A stretch of 35,938 bases of DNA, taken from assembly GCA_949127865.1 (NCBI GenBank), contig CASBQR010000074.1, positions 1 through 35,938 on the forward strand, in the 5' to 3' direction. Source of the DNA: Synechococcales cyanobacterium PMM_0082 (GTDB taxonomy: Bacteria; Cyanobacteriota; Cyanobacteriia; Pseudanabaenales; Pseudanabaenaceae). The translations under genes were made by a program, and so were the position numbers. Positions 8,102 to 18,306 of the stretch are shown in pieces; within the stretch, counting starts at the first letter, position 1, and every line of letters starts with the position of its first letter. The notes beneath the pieces were generated by a model that ran no database searches, had not been told where the DNA came from, and saw nothing but the letters and a program-made list of their open reading frames with translations.

Positions 8102-9322
8102 ATGGTTGGTAATGTTCCAATTAAAGAATTTGACGGTTCTAAGCAGACCAAGTTTTTTGATGCCCTAAAAAACACCCAATTCAGTGGACAATTTCTCCTA
8201 GAAGATCCCACAGGGCAAAAATGGATTTTTTATTTATATCTGGGACGACTTTTGTACGCCACTGGTGGAGTTCATCCTGTAAGACGTTGGTTTCGTAATC
8301 TGGGCGCTTATTGTCCTCATATAGACCGTCCGACATTACGAGAAATGACTACCCTCTCAGATAATGAGGCTAAAAGTTTAGCAGGCTGTTGGGAATATGA
8401 ATTGTTGCGTTTATGGGTAGAGACCAAACAAATTACCCGTGAACAAGCAGCCCAGATTATTAGGGCTATGGTTTGTGAAATTTTATTTGATGTGACCCAA
8501 GCCTCGCAGGTCATCTTTTTAACCGAAACAACTACCCCACTCAAACAGCAATTAGTATTTTTAGATACCCGTACGCTAGTTGCAAATGTGGAAAAGCAAT
8601 GGCTAGGCTGGCAAAAAGCTAAGGTTGCCGATCGCTTACCTAACCAAGCTCCTATCATTAAAAACCTAGAGCAACTGAGACAACAAACTTCTCCTGCTTC
8701 CTATCAGGCATTAGTGCGGCTCTTAAATGGCACCTACACCCTACGGGATATTGCTCTCAATCGCAAACGGGACATTGTCGATATAATTACTTTACTTCTA
8801 CCCTATGTGCAGGCAGGAATTGTGGAACTCCATGATGTTCATGATTTACCTATCCCTATTCATAATTTACCCCAAGCGGCGATCAAGCCTCCAGAAGTTA
8901 GTTTTAGCGAAAATGATCTTAATATTCCATTAATTGCTTGCATCGATGATAGCCCTGCCGTATGTCAAGCCATGGAAAAGATTTTGACGAGTGCTAAGTT
9001 TAGATTTATTGCTATTCAAAACCCCTTACGGGCGATCACCACTTTATTAGCGCGTAAACCTGATTTAGTATTTCTCGATCTGGTTATGCCTGATACTAAT
9101 GGTTATGAGATTTGCGCCCAACTGCGTAAGACCTCATTATTTCGAGACACTCCCATTATTATTTTAACTGGCAACGATGGAGTCATAGACCGAGTTAGAG
9201 CCAAAGTGGTAGGCTCATCGGACTTTCTGGCAAAACCTGTAAATGCCGAAACAGTCTTATCTGTGGTGTATAAACATCTTAAATATTCAGATAAGATGAG
9301 CAAGTCAACAGTGGTAGGGTAA
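8102..9322 (+). CDS. PATAN (DUF4388) domain response regulator, PilG/PixG/TaxP type
   Basis: A 406-residue protein with an N-terminal PATAN domain (about residues 1-130: FSGQFLLEDPTGQKWIFYLY then GRLLYATGGVHPVRRW), a winged-helix-like middle, and a C-terminal receiver domain (about 278-395). The receiver keeps the acid pocket (ACIDDSPAVC), the phosphoacceptor Asp in LVFLDLVMPDTNGYE, the Thr in IIILTGN and the Lys in FLAKPVN. In Synechocystis, regulators of this architecture open the pil and pix operons, and PATAN domains contact the pilus extension motor PilB1. This is therefore the likely output that biases type IV pilus position or activity. It is first in the cluster, and a terminator-like hairpin overlaps its stop codon. 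Confidence 0.92.
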   Translation: MVGNVPIKEFDGSKQTKFFDALKNTQFSGQFLLEDPTGQKWIFYLYLGRLLYATGGVHPVRRWFRNLGAYCPHIDRPTLREMTTLSDNEAKSLAGCWEYELLRLWVETKQITREQAAQIIRAMVCEILFDVTQASQVIFLTETTTPLKQQLVFLDTRTLVANVEKQWLGWQKAKVADRLPNQAPIIKNLEQLRQQTSPASYQALVRLLNGTYTLRDIALNRKRDIVDIITLLLPYVQAGIVELHDVHDLPIPIHNLPQAAIKPPEVSFSENDLNIPLIACIDDSPAVCQAMEKILTSAKFRFIAIQNPLRAITTLLARKPDLVFLDLVMPDTNGYEICAQLRKTSLFRDTPIIILTGNDGVIDRVRAKVVGSSDFLAKPVNAETVLSVVYKHLKYSDKMSKSTVVG

Positions 9323-9345
9323 GTTATTTTTAACTTATCTTTTTT
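9320..9345 (+). terminator. Hairpin with T-tract between PATAN regulator and CheY-like gene
   Basis: TAAGTTA and TAACTTA form a perfect 7-bp stem with a TTTT loop, followed by TCTTTTTT. The stem includes the PATAN regulator's stop codon. The layout is that of an intrinsic terminator, but the stem has only one GC pair. It is best seen as a leaky terminator or attenuator that would lower expression of the downstream taxis genes. Confidence 0.45.
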
Positions 9346-9378
9346 GTTAATTATTAATTTTTAGAGGAAGATGGCATC

Positions 9379-9741
9379 ATGAGTGTGGTTTTAATAGTTG
9401 AAGATACATTAACGCAACTAGAGATTATCTCTGGCTGTTTGCGTAAGGGCGGATTTACAGTTATAACTGCGGCAAGTGGGGAAGATGCCTTAACTATGAT
9501 TACTTCCCAAAAACCTGACCTCATTGTTTTAGATGTGGTTCTACCTGGACGCAGTGGCTTTGAAGTTTGCCGCGATCTTAAAGGTGATGAAAAAACTAAA
9601 ATGATTCCCGTGATTCTATGTTCCACTAAGGGTAGTGATATGGATAAATTTTGGGGAATGAAGCAAGGGGCTGATGCCTACGTTTCTAAGCCTATTGATC
9701 AAGAGCATCTAGTTAAAACTGTTAAACAATTGATTAAATAA
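9379..9741 (+). CDS. CheY-like single-domain response regulator (PilH/PixH type)
   Basis: A stand-alone receiver of 120 residues. The acidic pocket is LIVEDTLTQLE, the phosphoacceptor is the Asp in LIVLDVVLPGRSGFE, followed by the Ser/Thr in ILCSTKGSD and the conserved Lys in YVSKPID. There is no output domain. In cyanobacterial taxis operons the gene at this position is PilH/PixH, a CheY-like output or phosphate sink for the CheA. AGAGGA lies 10-14 bp before ATG 9379; the nearer ATG at about 9371 runs straight into a stop, so 9379 is the start. Confidence 0.93.
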   Translation: MSVVLIVEDTLTQLEIISGCLRKGGFTVITAASGEDALTMITSQKPDLIVLDVVLPGRSGFEVCRDLKGDEKTKMIPVILCSTKGSDMDKFWGMKQGADAYVSKPIDQEHLVKTVKQLIK

Positions 9742-9807
9742 ACTAATTTAAATAAACAATTTATCAGACTTTTAGAAGATAGAGGCTTTATAGCAAAACA
9801 AAAAAAC

Positions 9808-10347
9808 ATGATGTCTAACCCTTTATCCCCTATTGAATTGGCTTCTCAAAACATTGATACTCTTAGTGAAGAGCAAGATGAATATAAAGGGCAGCAGTTT
9901 CTGCAATTCACGCTTTTACCTAATACCAATGTTTTGCTGTCTCTAGAGCAGATGGTAGAAGTTTTGAGTGTACCGATTCCCCAGATTGTGCCGATTCCCC
10001 AGCTACCAGAGTGGGTAATGGGAATTTATAATTGGCAAGGGCAAATTCTGTGGTTAGTAGATTTAGGACGATTAATTGGGCTATCTCCAATCTATGAAAA
10101 AGCAACAGTTAACTATTCGGCGATCGTGATTAAACAGAAAGGTAAACCCAATAATTTAGGCTTACTGGTGCATAGGGTTGAGGATATTGAGTGGGTTAAT
10201 CCAGACTTAATTGAGTCTCCACCTGCGTCTGAAGTTAGTACCGAGCTATTGCCTTTCTTGCGAGGATTTTTACCTAGTAGTAATGACAACATCATGGTAA
10301 TTCTGGACAGTGAATCAATCTTTGCGGCAATGCCCCAGAGTGAATAA
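9808..10347 (+). CDS. cheW: CheW-like adaptor (PilI/PixI type)
   Basis: A 179-residue CheW-domain protein that couples receptors to CheA. The first about 30 residues are a charged leader, then the CheW beta barrels follow: FLQFTLLPNTNVLLSLEQMV, the typical VPIPQLPEWVMGIYNWQGQI with the conserved glycine turn, and VDLGRLIGL. The family's second barrel ends in LPFLRGFL and ILDSESIF. Two adjacent ATGs (9808 and 9811) could start it. It is the only free CheW in the window, so it probably serves all three receptors. Confidence 0.93.
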   Translation: MMSNPLSPIELASQNIDTLSEEQDEYKGQQFLQFTLLPNTNVLLSLEQMVEVLSVPIPQIVPIPQLPEWVMGIYNWQGQILWLVDLGRLIGLSPIYEKATVNYSAIVIKQKGKPNNLGLLVHRVEDIEWVNPDLIESPPASEVSTELLPFLRGFLPSSNDNIMVILDSESIFAAMPQSE

Positions 10348-10398
10348 CAGCATTAATTAAATAGGTAGCATGAATTTTATTTTTGTGAGGTTTTAGTC

Positions 10399-12630
10399 AT
10401 GGCTCAGTCGATAAAAACAAATAATTTTAGCCTTGGGCGAAGATTTTCAAAGCTAGGCTTAAAGAATAAAGCCACAATTTTAGCGATCGCCATTGGTACC
10501 ATTCCCGTAGTGGCGATCGGTTTATTTGGCTACCTGACAGTAAGTCAATCGCTCACTGGGCAGGCACTAGAACGCAATAAAACTAAAACCTTACAGGTAT
10601 CAGATAAAATTAATCGATTTATGTTCGAACGCTTTGGTGATATTCAAACCCTTGCTACCTTTGACCTATTTACAGATCCTAGCCTTAAGGTTTCAACTAC
10701 TCAAAAAGCAGCATCCTTAGAGCGCTTTATTAAAACATATGGTGTTTACAATAATATTACAGTTGCTAACCTAGACGGCAGTACATCCTTTGGCAATACT
10801 AACAGTGATACGCCCAAGGGATTTAGCTTTAAGGAGCTAGATTACTTTATAGCAGTGTCAAAGAATAATCAGCCCGTGATTGGGTTTCCTCGTCTTTCCA
10901 AAATCACAAAAAAATTCTCGTTATTTGCCGCCGCTCCCATCAAAATTAATGGCTCAACTAATGCTGTAATCCGCACTCGCATTCCCATTGGCAAATTAGA
11001 TAATATTTTGAAGGACTTTGTCATCGCTGGAGATGATTATTACATTGCCGATTCAAAAGGAAGGGTTTTTTCTACTTCCGACAATGAAGCCTCAGATAAA
11101 GTGATTTCCGAAGTTTTTCCCATCTTAGGTACTCAACCTCCTACCAGTGATCCCGTTGTAAACTTTCATGACTTCGATCACCTTATCGGGGGATTTAACC
11201 AAAATGAAGAAGTAATTGCCTATGTTACTTCAACTACCTTAGATGGTTTACCTAACCTGAACTGGACGATAGTTGTAACCACCCCGACAAGTGTGGCACT
11301 GGCAGCCCAGCGCAATTTATTAATTTTAATTATAATCGGTACATTCATTACTATAGTTTTAGTCGCAATTATTGCTACTTGGCTAGTAAACCGTGCCACA
11401 AAACCTATTACCGAAGCGGCAGAAGCAGTAGGGAAAATCGGACTAGGACAACTCAAAACCCGATTAGTAGTAACAGGTGAGGATGAGCTAGCAGTTTTGG
11501 GAAATAATATTAACCTCATGACCGAGCAGTTAGAGATTCTGCAAAAAGAACAGGAACTGGAAGTACAGAGAGTTGAACAGGCTCGGCAAGAGGCAAGATC
11601 TGAAGCTGATGCTGGAGCCGAAGTCCAAAAACAAGAAAAGGAAAAGCTCCAAGCTAGCGCCCTACGGTTGCTGATGGAAGTTGACCCGATCAGTAAAGGC
11701 GATTTAACGATTAGGGCGAGGGTAACAGATGATGAAATTGGCACTCTGGCTGACTCCTACAACTCTACGGTTCAAAGTTTGCGCCAAATTGTAGTTCAAG
11801 TTCAAGCTACAGCGCAACAGGTAGTAGATACAACTAGCTTTAACGAACCATTGGTAAAATCCTTATCCCAAGCTGCTCTGCGTCAAACTGAGGATATGGC
11901 GATCGCCCTCACTAGAATTCAAGAAATGGCGTTATCTATTCAAACTGTATCTGATAATGCCCAAACCGCCGAAGATTTAGTAGAGAAAGCTGCCATTACC
12001 CTAGAAGCTGGAGATGCGGCGATGAATCGTACCGTAGATGGAATTTTAACCATTCGCAATACGGTATCTGAAACCTCGGAAAAAGTTAAACGACTAGGTG
12101 AAGCCTCTCAAAATATTTCCCGCGTTGTCAAATTAATTAGCGGGTTTGCGGAACAAACTAATTTATTGGCTTTGACTGCCTCCATTGAAGCTGCCAGAGC
12201 AGGGGCGCAGGGTAGAGGATTTGCGGTGGTTGCCGATGAAATTCAGGTTTTAGCACAACAGTCGGCAGAAGCCACGGCAGAAATTACCGATCTGGTGGCA
12301 GAAATTCAGCTAGGTACAAGCGATGTGGGCTTGGCAATGGCAGCAGGGACGATTCAAGTAGATATTGGGACGAAGTTAGTAGAAGAGGCGAGGGCGAACT
12401 TAACGGAAATTGCGATCGCCTCAGTGGAAATTAATAATCTAGTTGAAGCGATCGCCCAAGCTACTGTGACTCAATCTCAAAGTTCAGAAATTGTTAAAGA
12501 TACTATTACTGATGTGGCAGCGATCGCCGCTCAAACCTCCACGGATAGTAATCAAGTATCTAACGCATTCAAAGACCTCCTAGAAGTTGCCCAAAAGCTG
12601 CAAACAAGTATGGGACAGTTTAAGGTATAA
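10399..12630 (+). CDS. Methyl-accepting chemotaxis protein 1 (PilJ-like receptor)
   Basis: A 743-residue transmembrane receptor. TM1 is near residues 28-50 ([18 protein letters not shown]). A periplasmic Cache-like sensor follows to about 300 ([17 protein letters not shown]). TM2 is near 305-328 ([18 protein letters not shown]), then a HAMP ([18 protein letters not shown]), a coiled stretch, a second HAMP-like unit ([19 protein letters not shown]) and the MCP signalling domain to the C-terminus. The hairpin tip reads [20 protein letters not shown], which departs from the consensus and from receptors 2 and 3. GTGAGG about 15 bp upstream supports ATG 10399. No CheR/CheB is present, so classical methylation adaptation may be absent. 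Confidence 0.93.
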   Translation: MAQSIKTNNFSLGRRFSKLGLKNKATILAIAIGTIPVVAIGLFGYLTVSQSLTGQALERNKTKTLQVSDKINRFMFERFGDIQTLATFDLFTDPSLKVSTTQKAASLERFIKTYGVYNNITVANLDGSTSFGNTNSDTPKGFSFKELDYFIAVSKNNQPVIGFPRLSKITKKFSLFAAAPIKINGSTNAVIRTRIPIGKLDNILKDFVIAGDDYYIADSKGRVFSTSDNEASDKVISEVFPILGTQPPTSDPVVNFHDFDHLIGGFNQNEEVIAYVTSTTLDGLPNLNWTIVVTTPTSVALAAQRNLLILIIIGTFITIVLVAIIATWLVNRATKPITEAAEAVGKIGLGQLKTRLVVTGEDELAVLGNNINLMTEQLEILQKEQELEVQRVEQARQEARSEADAGAEVQKQEKEKLQASALRLLMEVDPISKGDLTIRARVTDDEIGTLADSYNSTVQSLRQIVVQVQATAQQVVDTTSFNEPLVKSLSQAALRQTEDMAIALTRIQEMALSIQTVSDNAQTAEDLVEKAAITLEAGDAAMNRTVDGILTIRNTVSETSEKVKRLGEASQNISRVVKLISGFAEQTNLLALTASIEAARAGAQGRGFAVVADEIQVLAQQSAEATAEITDLVAEIQLGTSDVGLAMAAGTIQVDIGTKLVEEARANLTEIAIASVEINNLVEAIAQATVTQSQSSEIVKDTITDVAAIAAQTSTDSNQVSNAFKDLLEVAQKLQTSMGQFKV

Positions 12631-12632
12631 AT

Positions 12633-12857
12633 ATGGACACGGATGTATCTATGAAACCTAATTATGCTGAGAAGACTCGCCCCGAACTGCGTAAGTATGG
12701 GCTTTCCCACACCGACGATCAAGATGCTTTTTATGCTTTTGTCGATCTATGCCATGCCGAAAATCCTAATCCTAGAGTTTTATCCCTAGATCGCCTAGAG
12801 GAAGAAATTTTCGAGATCTTGCAAGAAAAAGGCTTGATTAAGTCAGAAAACCTGTAG
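12633..12857 (+). CDS. Small DUF6887-like protein inside the taxis cluster
   Basis: A 74-residue soluble protein. Its core KPNYAEKTRPELRKYGLSHT plus DDQDAFYAFVDLC matches what I recall of DUF6887, a short cyanobacterial family usually found beside DUF6888. Its function is unknown and a toxin-antitoxin-like role has been suggested by pairing only. The start follows the receptor 1 stop by 2 bp, so translation is probably coupled. A second ATG at 12651 fits the usual family start better. No DUF6888 partner is visible here. I do not know whether it takes part in signalling. Confidence 0.7.
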   Translation: MDTDVSMKPNYAEKTRPELRKYGLSHTDDQDAFYAFVDLCHAENPNPRVLSLDRLEEEIFEILQEKGLIKSENL

Positions 12858-12903
12858 AAGTAGTTTGAAGTGAGTTAAGGGTATAAAGTTTAAAGCGATC
12901 GCT

Positions 12904-15825
12904 ATGACAAAAACAAATCAAGATAATTTATCTAAATCTAAAGGCTACGGTTTTAAATTCTGGCAAAACCTAAGTATTCGCTGGAAGCTAACCTTAGTCA
13001 TTCTCTTAGCGGCGGGTGTACCTGTATTGGTGGTGACTCAAGTTAACTTACAATACGCCCGAAATTCATACTTAGACAATCTGAAAACTACTCTTAAGGA
13101 AAAAGGCACTTTATTTACAACGGATTTTGTGCAGTGGGGACTAGAAGAGGCTAAAAGTGAAGCTAATGCCATTGCCCAGTCAGTACAAGTCGGCAAGATC
13201 GATCTAACCCAACCTCGCGAAGTTACGAAAAATCAAGCATTTCTGCAATCCCTTCTGCAAGTCTCTAGCCAAGATATAGCGCCCGAATCTATTAAAAACT
13301 TTAAGCTGATTACCGATGCCCAAGGTCGAACCATAGCCCAAATCGCTCAAGTTATAGGTCAAGATTTCACCATAAATCCCAAAATATTACCTCTAGGGGA
13401 GATTAGCCAGCCAGCCTATAGAACCGTAAACTTACCCGCAGGCATTGCGATCGCCGATTTAGAAATAGTTAAACAAAGCCTAAGTACGAAAAAACCCTTA
13501 GGTGGCACCGAACTAGTTAACAGTAATATCTTAAAATCCCTAGGCTTGGCAGATCAAGCAGCGATCGCCCCTCGCGCCCAGGTTACCCAAGGACTAGCCC
13601 CAGGCAAAGCCCCTGCCCCCGACGGCACCTTTGATATCGAGCAAGGCAGAAGTGGACTAGCAAATATTGCAGTTACGCCAATTATTATCAATGGACGCAC
13701 GGTCGGCACTGTGGTTGTCGGACAGTTACTTAATCGAAATTATGGGATTCCCGAAGGATTTCAGAAAAAATTAAACGTCCCAGTTGCGACAATATTTGCC
13801 CAAGATTTTCGAGTTAGCACCACCGTTCCCTATGTTGATCCCAATACTAAGAAGCAAGATGGTACTAGAGCGATCGGCACTAGAGTATCCCAAGAGGTAG
13901 CGGAAATTGTGCTTAAAAGCCGCCAAATCTTTTTAGGGGAAGCTAATATTATCGGCTCAAATTATTTAACCTTCTATGAGCCTTTGTATAATCATCAAGA
14001 CAAAGCAATCGGTATATCTTTTATTGGTACATCCTTAGCAGAGGTAGAAAGCAATCTTAATAATTTACTTTTTCAAAGCTATGCCATCGGAATAATTAGC
14101 CTGATCGTCATTGGATTCTTAGCGGGATTCTTGGCTAAGGCAATTTCCAAACCCCTGACTGCCTTAACAAATTACTCCAAACAGATCGGTGCAGGTGACT
14201 TTTCTAACAGAATCGAGCAAACTTATAGCAATGATGAAATCGGCACCTTGAATTCTGAAATGCAGAAAATGGCAACAGGGATTCAAGCTAATGCGCAAAG
14301 TTCAAAACTCCAACTAGCGATCGCTGATAGTGCTAGATCTAGTCGAGATATTAACCTGATTTTTGACTTAACAGTGAATGGAGCCAAGGGAATTTTAGGC
14401 GTAGATCGGGTTGTGGTTTATCAATTTAATGATGACGGCGGCGGTACAATTGTGGCAGAAGCGATATCTGATGATAATTTACCAAAAGCACTTAATGACA
14501 AAATCGAAGATGCCTGCATTAGCCAAGAATTAATAGAGGCATATAAAAAAGGTCGGGTTGTGCCGACACGGGACGTATTTAACGCTGGATTTCATCCCGA
14601 TCACCTAGATTTAATGAAACGCCTAGACATCAAAGCCAATCTCGTCACACCGATTGTTACAGGCGATCAATTATTAGGGTTACTAATTGCTCACTATTGC
14701 TACAGTACCCACGATTGGCAGGAAACAGAAATTAGTATTCTCCGCCAAGTAGCATTGCAACTGGGACTGGCAATTGAGCGGGTGAATTTTATCCAAAGTC
14801 AAGAATCCGAGGTAGAACTCCAAAAACAACAAAAAGAAAATCTGCAAAAGCGGGCAATGGAATTATTAATCGAAGTAGATCCTATTAGTCGAGGGGATTT
14901 AACGGTGCGGGCTAACGTGACAGAAGACGAAATTGGTACCGTTGCCGACTCCTATAATGCCATGGTCGGAAGTCTAAGGCGGATTGTGGCTCAAGTGCAA
15001 ACTGCTTCCCAACAAATGACAGATAGTACCACTTCTAGTGAGTCATCGGTATTAGGGTTATCCAAAGAAGCAGTCCGTCAGTCCCAAGAAATTAATATCT
15101 CCCTAGATCGCATTCAAGAAATGTCCCAATCCATCCGCACAGTTACCGCCAGTGCCCAAGAAGCTGAAGGTTTGGTACAGCAATCAAACGTGACTCTACT
15201 CGAAGGAGATGAAGCCATGAACCGCACTGTGGAAGGGATTTTAGCGATTCGCTCTACGGTGGCAGAAACTTCTAAAAAAGTGAAAAGGTTAGGTGAATCT
15301 TCCCAAAAGATTTCAAAAGTAGTTAACCTCATTAGTAGCTTTGCTGAACAAACTAACCTGTTGGCATTAAATGCGGCAATTGAAGCGGCGAGGGCGGGAG
15401 AAGAAGGTCGTGGTTTTGGAGTAGTTGCGGATCGGGTGCGATCGCTTGCCCGTCAATCTACTGCTGCATCGAGGGAAATTGAAACCCTAGTTGCGGAAAT
15501 TCAAGCGGAAACCAATGAAGTGGTAACTGCTATGGAATCTGGGACGGAGCAGGTGGTAATCGGGACAAAGCTGGTAGAAGAAGCTCGCCAAACCTTAAAT
15601 AAAATTGGTGAAGCCAGTGCCCAAATCAATACCCTTGTAGAAACAATTTCCCAAGCATCCCAAGCGCAGTTCACAGCCTCAGAAATTGTATCTGATTCTA
15701 TTAGTGATATCGCTGCGATCGCCCTCAATACGTCCACCGAGGCAAATCAAGTATCTAATTCCTTCCAAGAGCTACTCCAAATAGCCCAAGAGCTACAAAA
15801 AAGTGTAGGACAATTCAAAGTTTAG
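12904..15825 (+). CDS. Methyl-accepting chemotaxis protein 2 with PixJ-like GAF domain
   Basis: A 973-residue receptor. TM1 is near 28-48 ([19 protein letters not shown]), with a large periplasmic Cache-type sensor to about 388. TM2 is at about 391-412 ([17 protein letters not shown]), followed by a HAMP. A cytoplasmic GAF domain spans about 475-640 ([40 protein letters not shown]), then a second HAMP-like unit and the MCP hairpin with consensus tip [20 protein letters not shown]. The GAF resembles phototaxis receptor PixJ/TaxD1 bilin domains. It has Cys538 at the DXCF position (DACI), but Asp566 in HPDH where the canonical bilin-binding Cys would be. It may bind bilin abnormally, bind another ligand, or be blind. 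Confidence 0.92.
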   Translation: MTKTNQDNLSKSKGYGFKFWQNLSIRWKLTLVILLAAGVPVLVVTQVNLQYARNSYLDNLKTTLKEKGTLFTTDFVQWGLEEAKSEANAIAQSVQVGKIDLTQPREVTKNQAFLQSLLQVSSQDIAPESIKNFKLITDAQGRTIAQIAQVIGQDFTINPKILPLGEISQPAYRTVNLPAGIAIADLEIVKQSLSTKKPLGGTELVNSNILKSLGLADQAAIAPRAQVTQGLAPGKAPAPDGTFDIEQGRSGLANIAVTPIIINGRTVGTVVVGQLLNRNYGIPEGFQKKLNVPVATIFAQDFRVSTTVPYVDPNTKKQDGTRAIGTRVSQEVAEIVLKSRQIFLGEANIIGSNYLTFYEPLYNHQDKAIGISFIGTSLAEVESNLNNLLFQSYAIGIISLIVIGFLAGFLAKAISKPLTALTNYSKQIGAGDFSNRIEQTYSNDEIGTLNSEMQKMATGIQANAQSSKLQLAIADSARSSRDINLIFDLTVNGAKGILGVDRVVVYQFNDDGGGTIVAEAISDDNLPKALNDKIEDACISQELIEAYKKGRVVPTRDVFNAGFHPDHLDLMKRLDIKANLVTPIVTGDQLLGLLIAHYCYSTHDWQETEISILRQVALQLGLAIERVNFIQSQESEVELQKQQKENLQKRAMELLIEVDPISRGDLTVRANVTEDEIGTVADSYNAMVGSLRRIVAQVQTASQQMTDSTTSSESSVLGLSKEAVRQSQEINISLDRIQEMSQSIRTVTASAQEAEGLVQQSNVTLLEGDEAMNRTVEGILAIRSTVAETSKKVKRLGESSQKISKVVNLISSFAEQTNLLALNAAIEAARAGEEGRGFGVVADRVRSLARQSTAASREIETLVAEIQAETNEVVTAMESGTEQVVIGTKLVEEARQTLNKIGEASAQINTLVETISQASQAQFTASEIVSDSISDIAAIALNTSTEANQVSNSFQELLQIAQELQKSVGQFKV

Positions 15826-15864
15826 TTAAAAACATTCTCAAACAGATCTACCCATAAGATTGCC

Positions 15865-18249
15865 ATGAATCCAAATCCTACCCAAATCAGTGACATCTCT
15901 CTTTCTAACGCAAGTTCTGGCTCAGAGCGGATCCAGCTAACTCCTAAGCCTAAGCTTTTCCAAAAGTATTATGATTTACCAATTAGAACTAAGCAATTAA
16001 TCAATTTAGGTATTGCTCAATTAGTCTCTGTGGTGGGATTAGTAGGGAGTGCAGCTTTACTCAACCAAACTCAGGGATACAAGCAATTAGAAAGTCTAGC
16101 AAAGTCAGAACTAGCCGTAGTCGATATTAACTACAATATCAAAGTCAATCAAATGGGATTTGGATTTCGAGGGCAATCGGACAACGCCAATATCATTACG
16201 GCAGCAAAGCTAGCTAGGCAAGGTAACCCTTTACCTGAAGCTTTACAGGTTCAAGTTGCTAAAATTTTGCAAAATGAAGTTAAAGCTCGCAAAATCGAAT
16301 ATGCCACCTTAGTCGGTAAAGACCTCAAGATTCTGGTTTCTGCCAATGCTAATCGCCAAGGTGAAATTTTTGATCCAGAGGGTTTGGTTACAAAGATATT
16401 AAATACACCCGATGGGCAGATCAGAACTACAGAGATTGTAAGTTGGGAGGAATTAAAAAAAGAGAATCCGCCGCTTCCTCAAGGATTTGCTAATCAAGAG
16501 GCTCTAATTCGCTATACTTTTACCCCTGTTAAAGACCCTGCTACGGGTGAAGTGATCGGAGCGTTGGTCTCAGGGGATATAGTAAATAATAAATTACCAA
16601 TTGTTGAAGGCACCTTAAAAGCCTTTGGTGGTGGCTATACTGCGGTTTATTTTCGTAAGAAATCTGGGGATATCGCTTTAGCAACATCATTAAATGCACC
16701 CAAGGGCAATGAATTAAATCAGGAATTACAAAAAATTAATCAGCCTCTATCTGAGCCTGCAGTTTTGAATGAGGCGATCGCTGCTAAAGGTACGCCTGTA
16801 ACCGACCGAATTAGGCAAAATCAGGTTAACTCTACTGTGGCGACTAAGGCTATTCTTAATTCCAAAAATGAACCTGTAGCTTTATTGGTGCAAGCAACCC
16901 CTGAAACCGAATTAGAAGCCTTAACTGCCAACACCTTGCTTCTACAATTGGTGATAGCTATTTTGGTACTTGTTATTAATATACCTCTAGCAATTATTCT
17001 GGCTAATGCCATCTCTAAACCAATTAAAAAGCTCCAAGATAATACTAAAAACTTCTCCGAAGGCGATCGCAATGCCCGTTCAGAAGTCTTTGCTGCTGAC
17101 GAAGTGGGACAGTTAACAGTAGTATTCAACGAAATGGCAGATCAGCTACAAGAGGTAATTGATAATCAAGAAGGGGAGTTTGAAAGATTAGAATTGGCTA
17201 GGGCTTTAGCTAGAAGTGAAGCTGATGCTGGGGCAGAAGTCCAAAAACAAGAAAAGGAAAAACTCCAAGCTAGCGCCTTACGATTGCTAATGGAAGTTGA
17301 TCCGATTAGTAAGGGAGATTTAACAGTTAGGGCAAGGGTAACAGAGGATGAAATTGGCACTCTAGCTGATTCCTACAACTCCACAGTACAGAGCTTACGG
17401 GAAATTGTAACTCAAGTGCAATCTGCTTCTCAGCAAGTACTAGCCACCACCAATAGTAGTGAAATATCCATTCAATCCCTAGCCACAGAAGCACTGAGCC
17501 AAGCCCAAGAAATTACAAATGCGCTTAAACAAGTAGCGGAAATGTCTGATTCCATCCAAGACGTTACATCCAAAGCCGCTAAAGCTGAAGTAGCGATCGC
17601 TGAGGCAACGGATACTGTAAAAGAAGGGGAAGCTGCCATGACCCTCACCGTAACAGAATTCCAAGCAATTAGTAATACTGTGACTGAGACTGCGGAAAAA
17701 GTGGAACGGTTGGGTGAATCTTCCCTAAAGATTTCGCAAATCGTTAACCTGATTGGCTCTTTTGCCGCCCAGACTAATATTTTGGCACTTAATGCTTCGA
17801 TGGAGGCAGCGAGGGCAGGAGAAGAAGGGCGAGGTTTTGCGGTGGTTGCGGATGAAGTGCGATCGCTAGCTCGGCAATCGGCGAAAGCTACTAATGAAAT
17901 TGAAAAACTGGTGGCAGAAATTCAAGCTCAAGCCCAAGACTTAGCAGCAGCCATGAAAATTGGGGCAAAACAGGTAACTACAGGTACCCAAATTGTCGAT
18001 ACCGCTCGCCAAAGCTTAGATAAAATTTCCATAGTTAGTGCTCAGATTAATAGTTTAGTCGAAGCGATCGCTACTGCCGCAGTTAGCCAAGCTCAAACCT
18101 CTGAATCTGTAACTAAAACTATGAATAAAGTAGCAGCGATTGCTGATAATACTTCTGATGGAGCTATTCACGTTGTGGACGGCTTTAAGGAACTATTAGC
18201 TCTGACTCAAAAATTACAATCCAGTGTGCAAAGGTTTAAAGTAAAGTAA
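15865..18249 (+). CDS. Methyl-accepting chemotaxis protein 3
   Basis: A 794-residue receptor. A soluble N-terminal stretch of about 40 residues is followed by TM1 near 46-68 ([18 protein letters not shown]). A periplasmic sensor domain of about 285 residues follows, with Cache-like features ([16 protein letters not shown]). TM2 is near 355-378 ([20 protein letters not shown]), then a HAMP, a second HAMP-like unit ([20 protein letters not shown]) and the MCP hairpin with tip [20 protein letters not shown]. About 55 residues after the first HAMP are almost identical to receptor 1, also at DNA level, pointing to duplication or gene conversion. It lies 39 bp after receptor 2 and 57 bp before cheA, consistent with one operon. 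Confidence 0.92.
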   Translation: MNPNPTQISDISLSNASSGSERIQLTPKPKLFQKYYDLPIRTKQLINLGIAQLVSVVGLVGSAALLNQTQGYKQLESLAKSELAVVDINYNIKVNQMGFGFRGQSDNANIITAAKLARQGNPLPEALQVQVAKILQNEVKARKIEYATLVGKDLKILVSANANRQGEIFDPEGLVTKILNTPDGQIRTTEIVSWEELKKENPPLPQGFANQEALIRYTFTPVKDPATGEVIGALVSGDIVNNKLPIVEGTLKAFGGGYTAVYFRKKSGDIALATSLNAPKGNELNQELQKINQPLSEPAVLNEAIAAKGTPVTDRIRQNQVNSTVATKAILNSKNEPVALLVQATPETELEALTANTLLLQLVIAILVLVINIPLAIILANAISKPIKKLQDNTKNFSEGDRNARSEVFAADEVGQLTVVFNEMADQLQEVIDNQEGEFERLELARALARSEADAGAEVQKQEKEKLQASALRLLMEVDPISKGDLTVRARVTEDEIGTLADSYNSTVQSLREIVTQVQSASQQVLATTNSSEISIQSLATEALSQAQEITNALKQVAEMSDSIQDVTSKAAKAEVAIAEATDTVKEGEAAMTLTVTEFQAISNTVTETAEKVERLGESSLKISQIVNLIGSFAAQTNILALNASMEAARAGEEGRGFAVVADEVRSLARQSAKATNEIEKLVAEIQAQAQDLAAAMKIGAKQVTTGTQIVDTARQSLDKISIVSAQINSLVEAIATAAVSQAQTSESVTKTMNKVAAIADNTSDGAIHVVDGFKELLALTQKLQSSVQRFKVK

Positions 18250-18306
18250 AACCTCTAAAAAGTACAAAAGTTTAAAAGCTCCAACTGTTAATCATGGCGA
18301 CTAATT

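Noticed and set aside
11220-11744. 174-aa minus-strand ORF inside receptor 1
   Set aside because: Serine-rich shadow of the receptor coding frame. A similar shadow appears at 17166..17360 because receptors 1 and 3 share that sequence.
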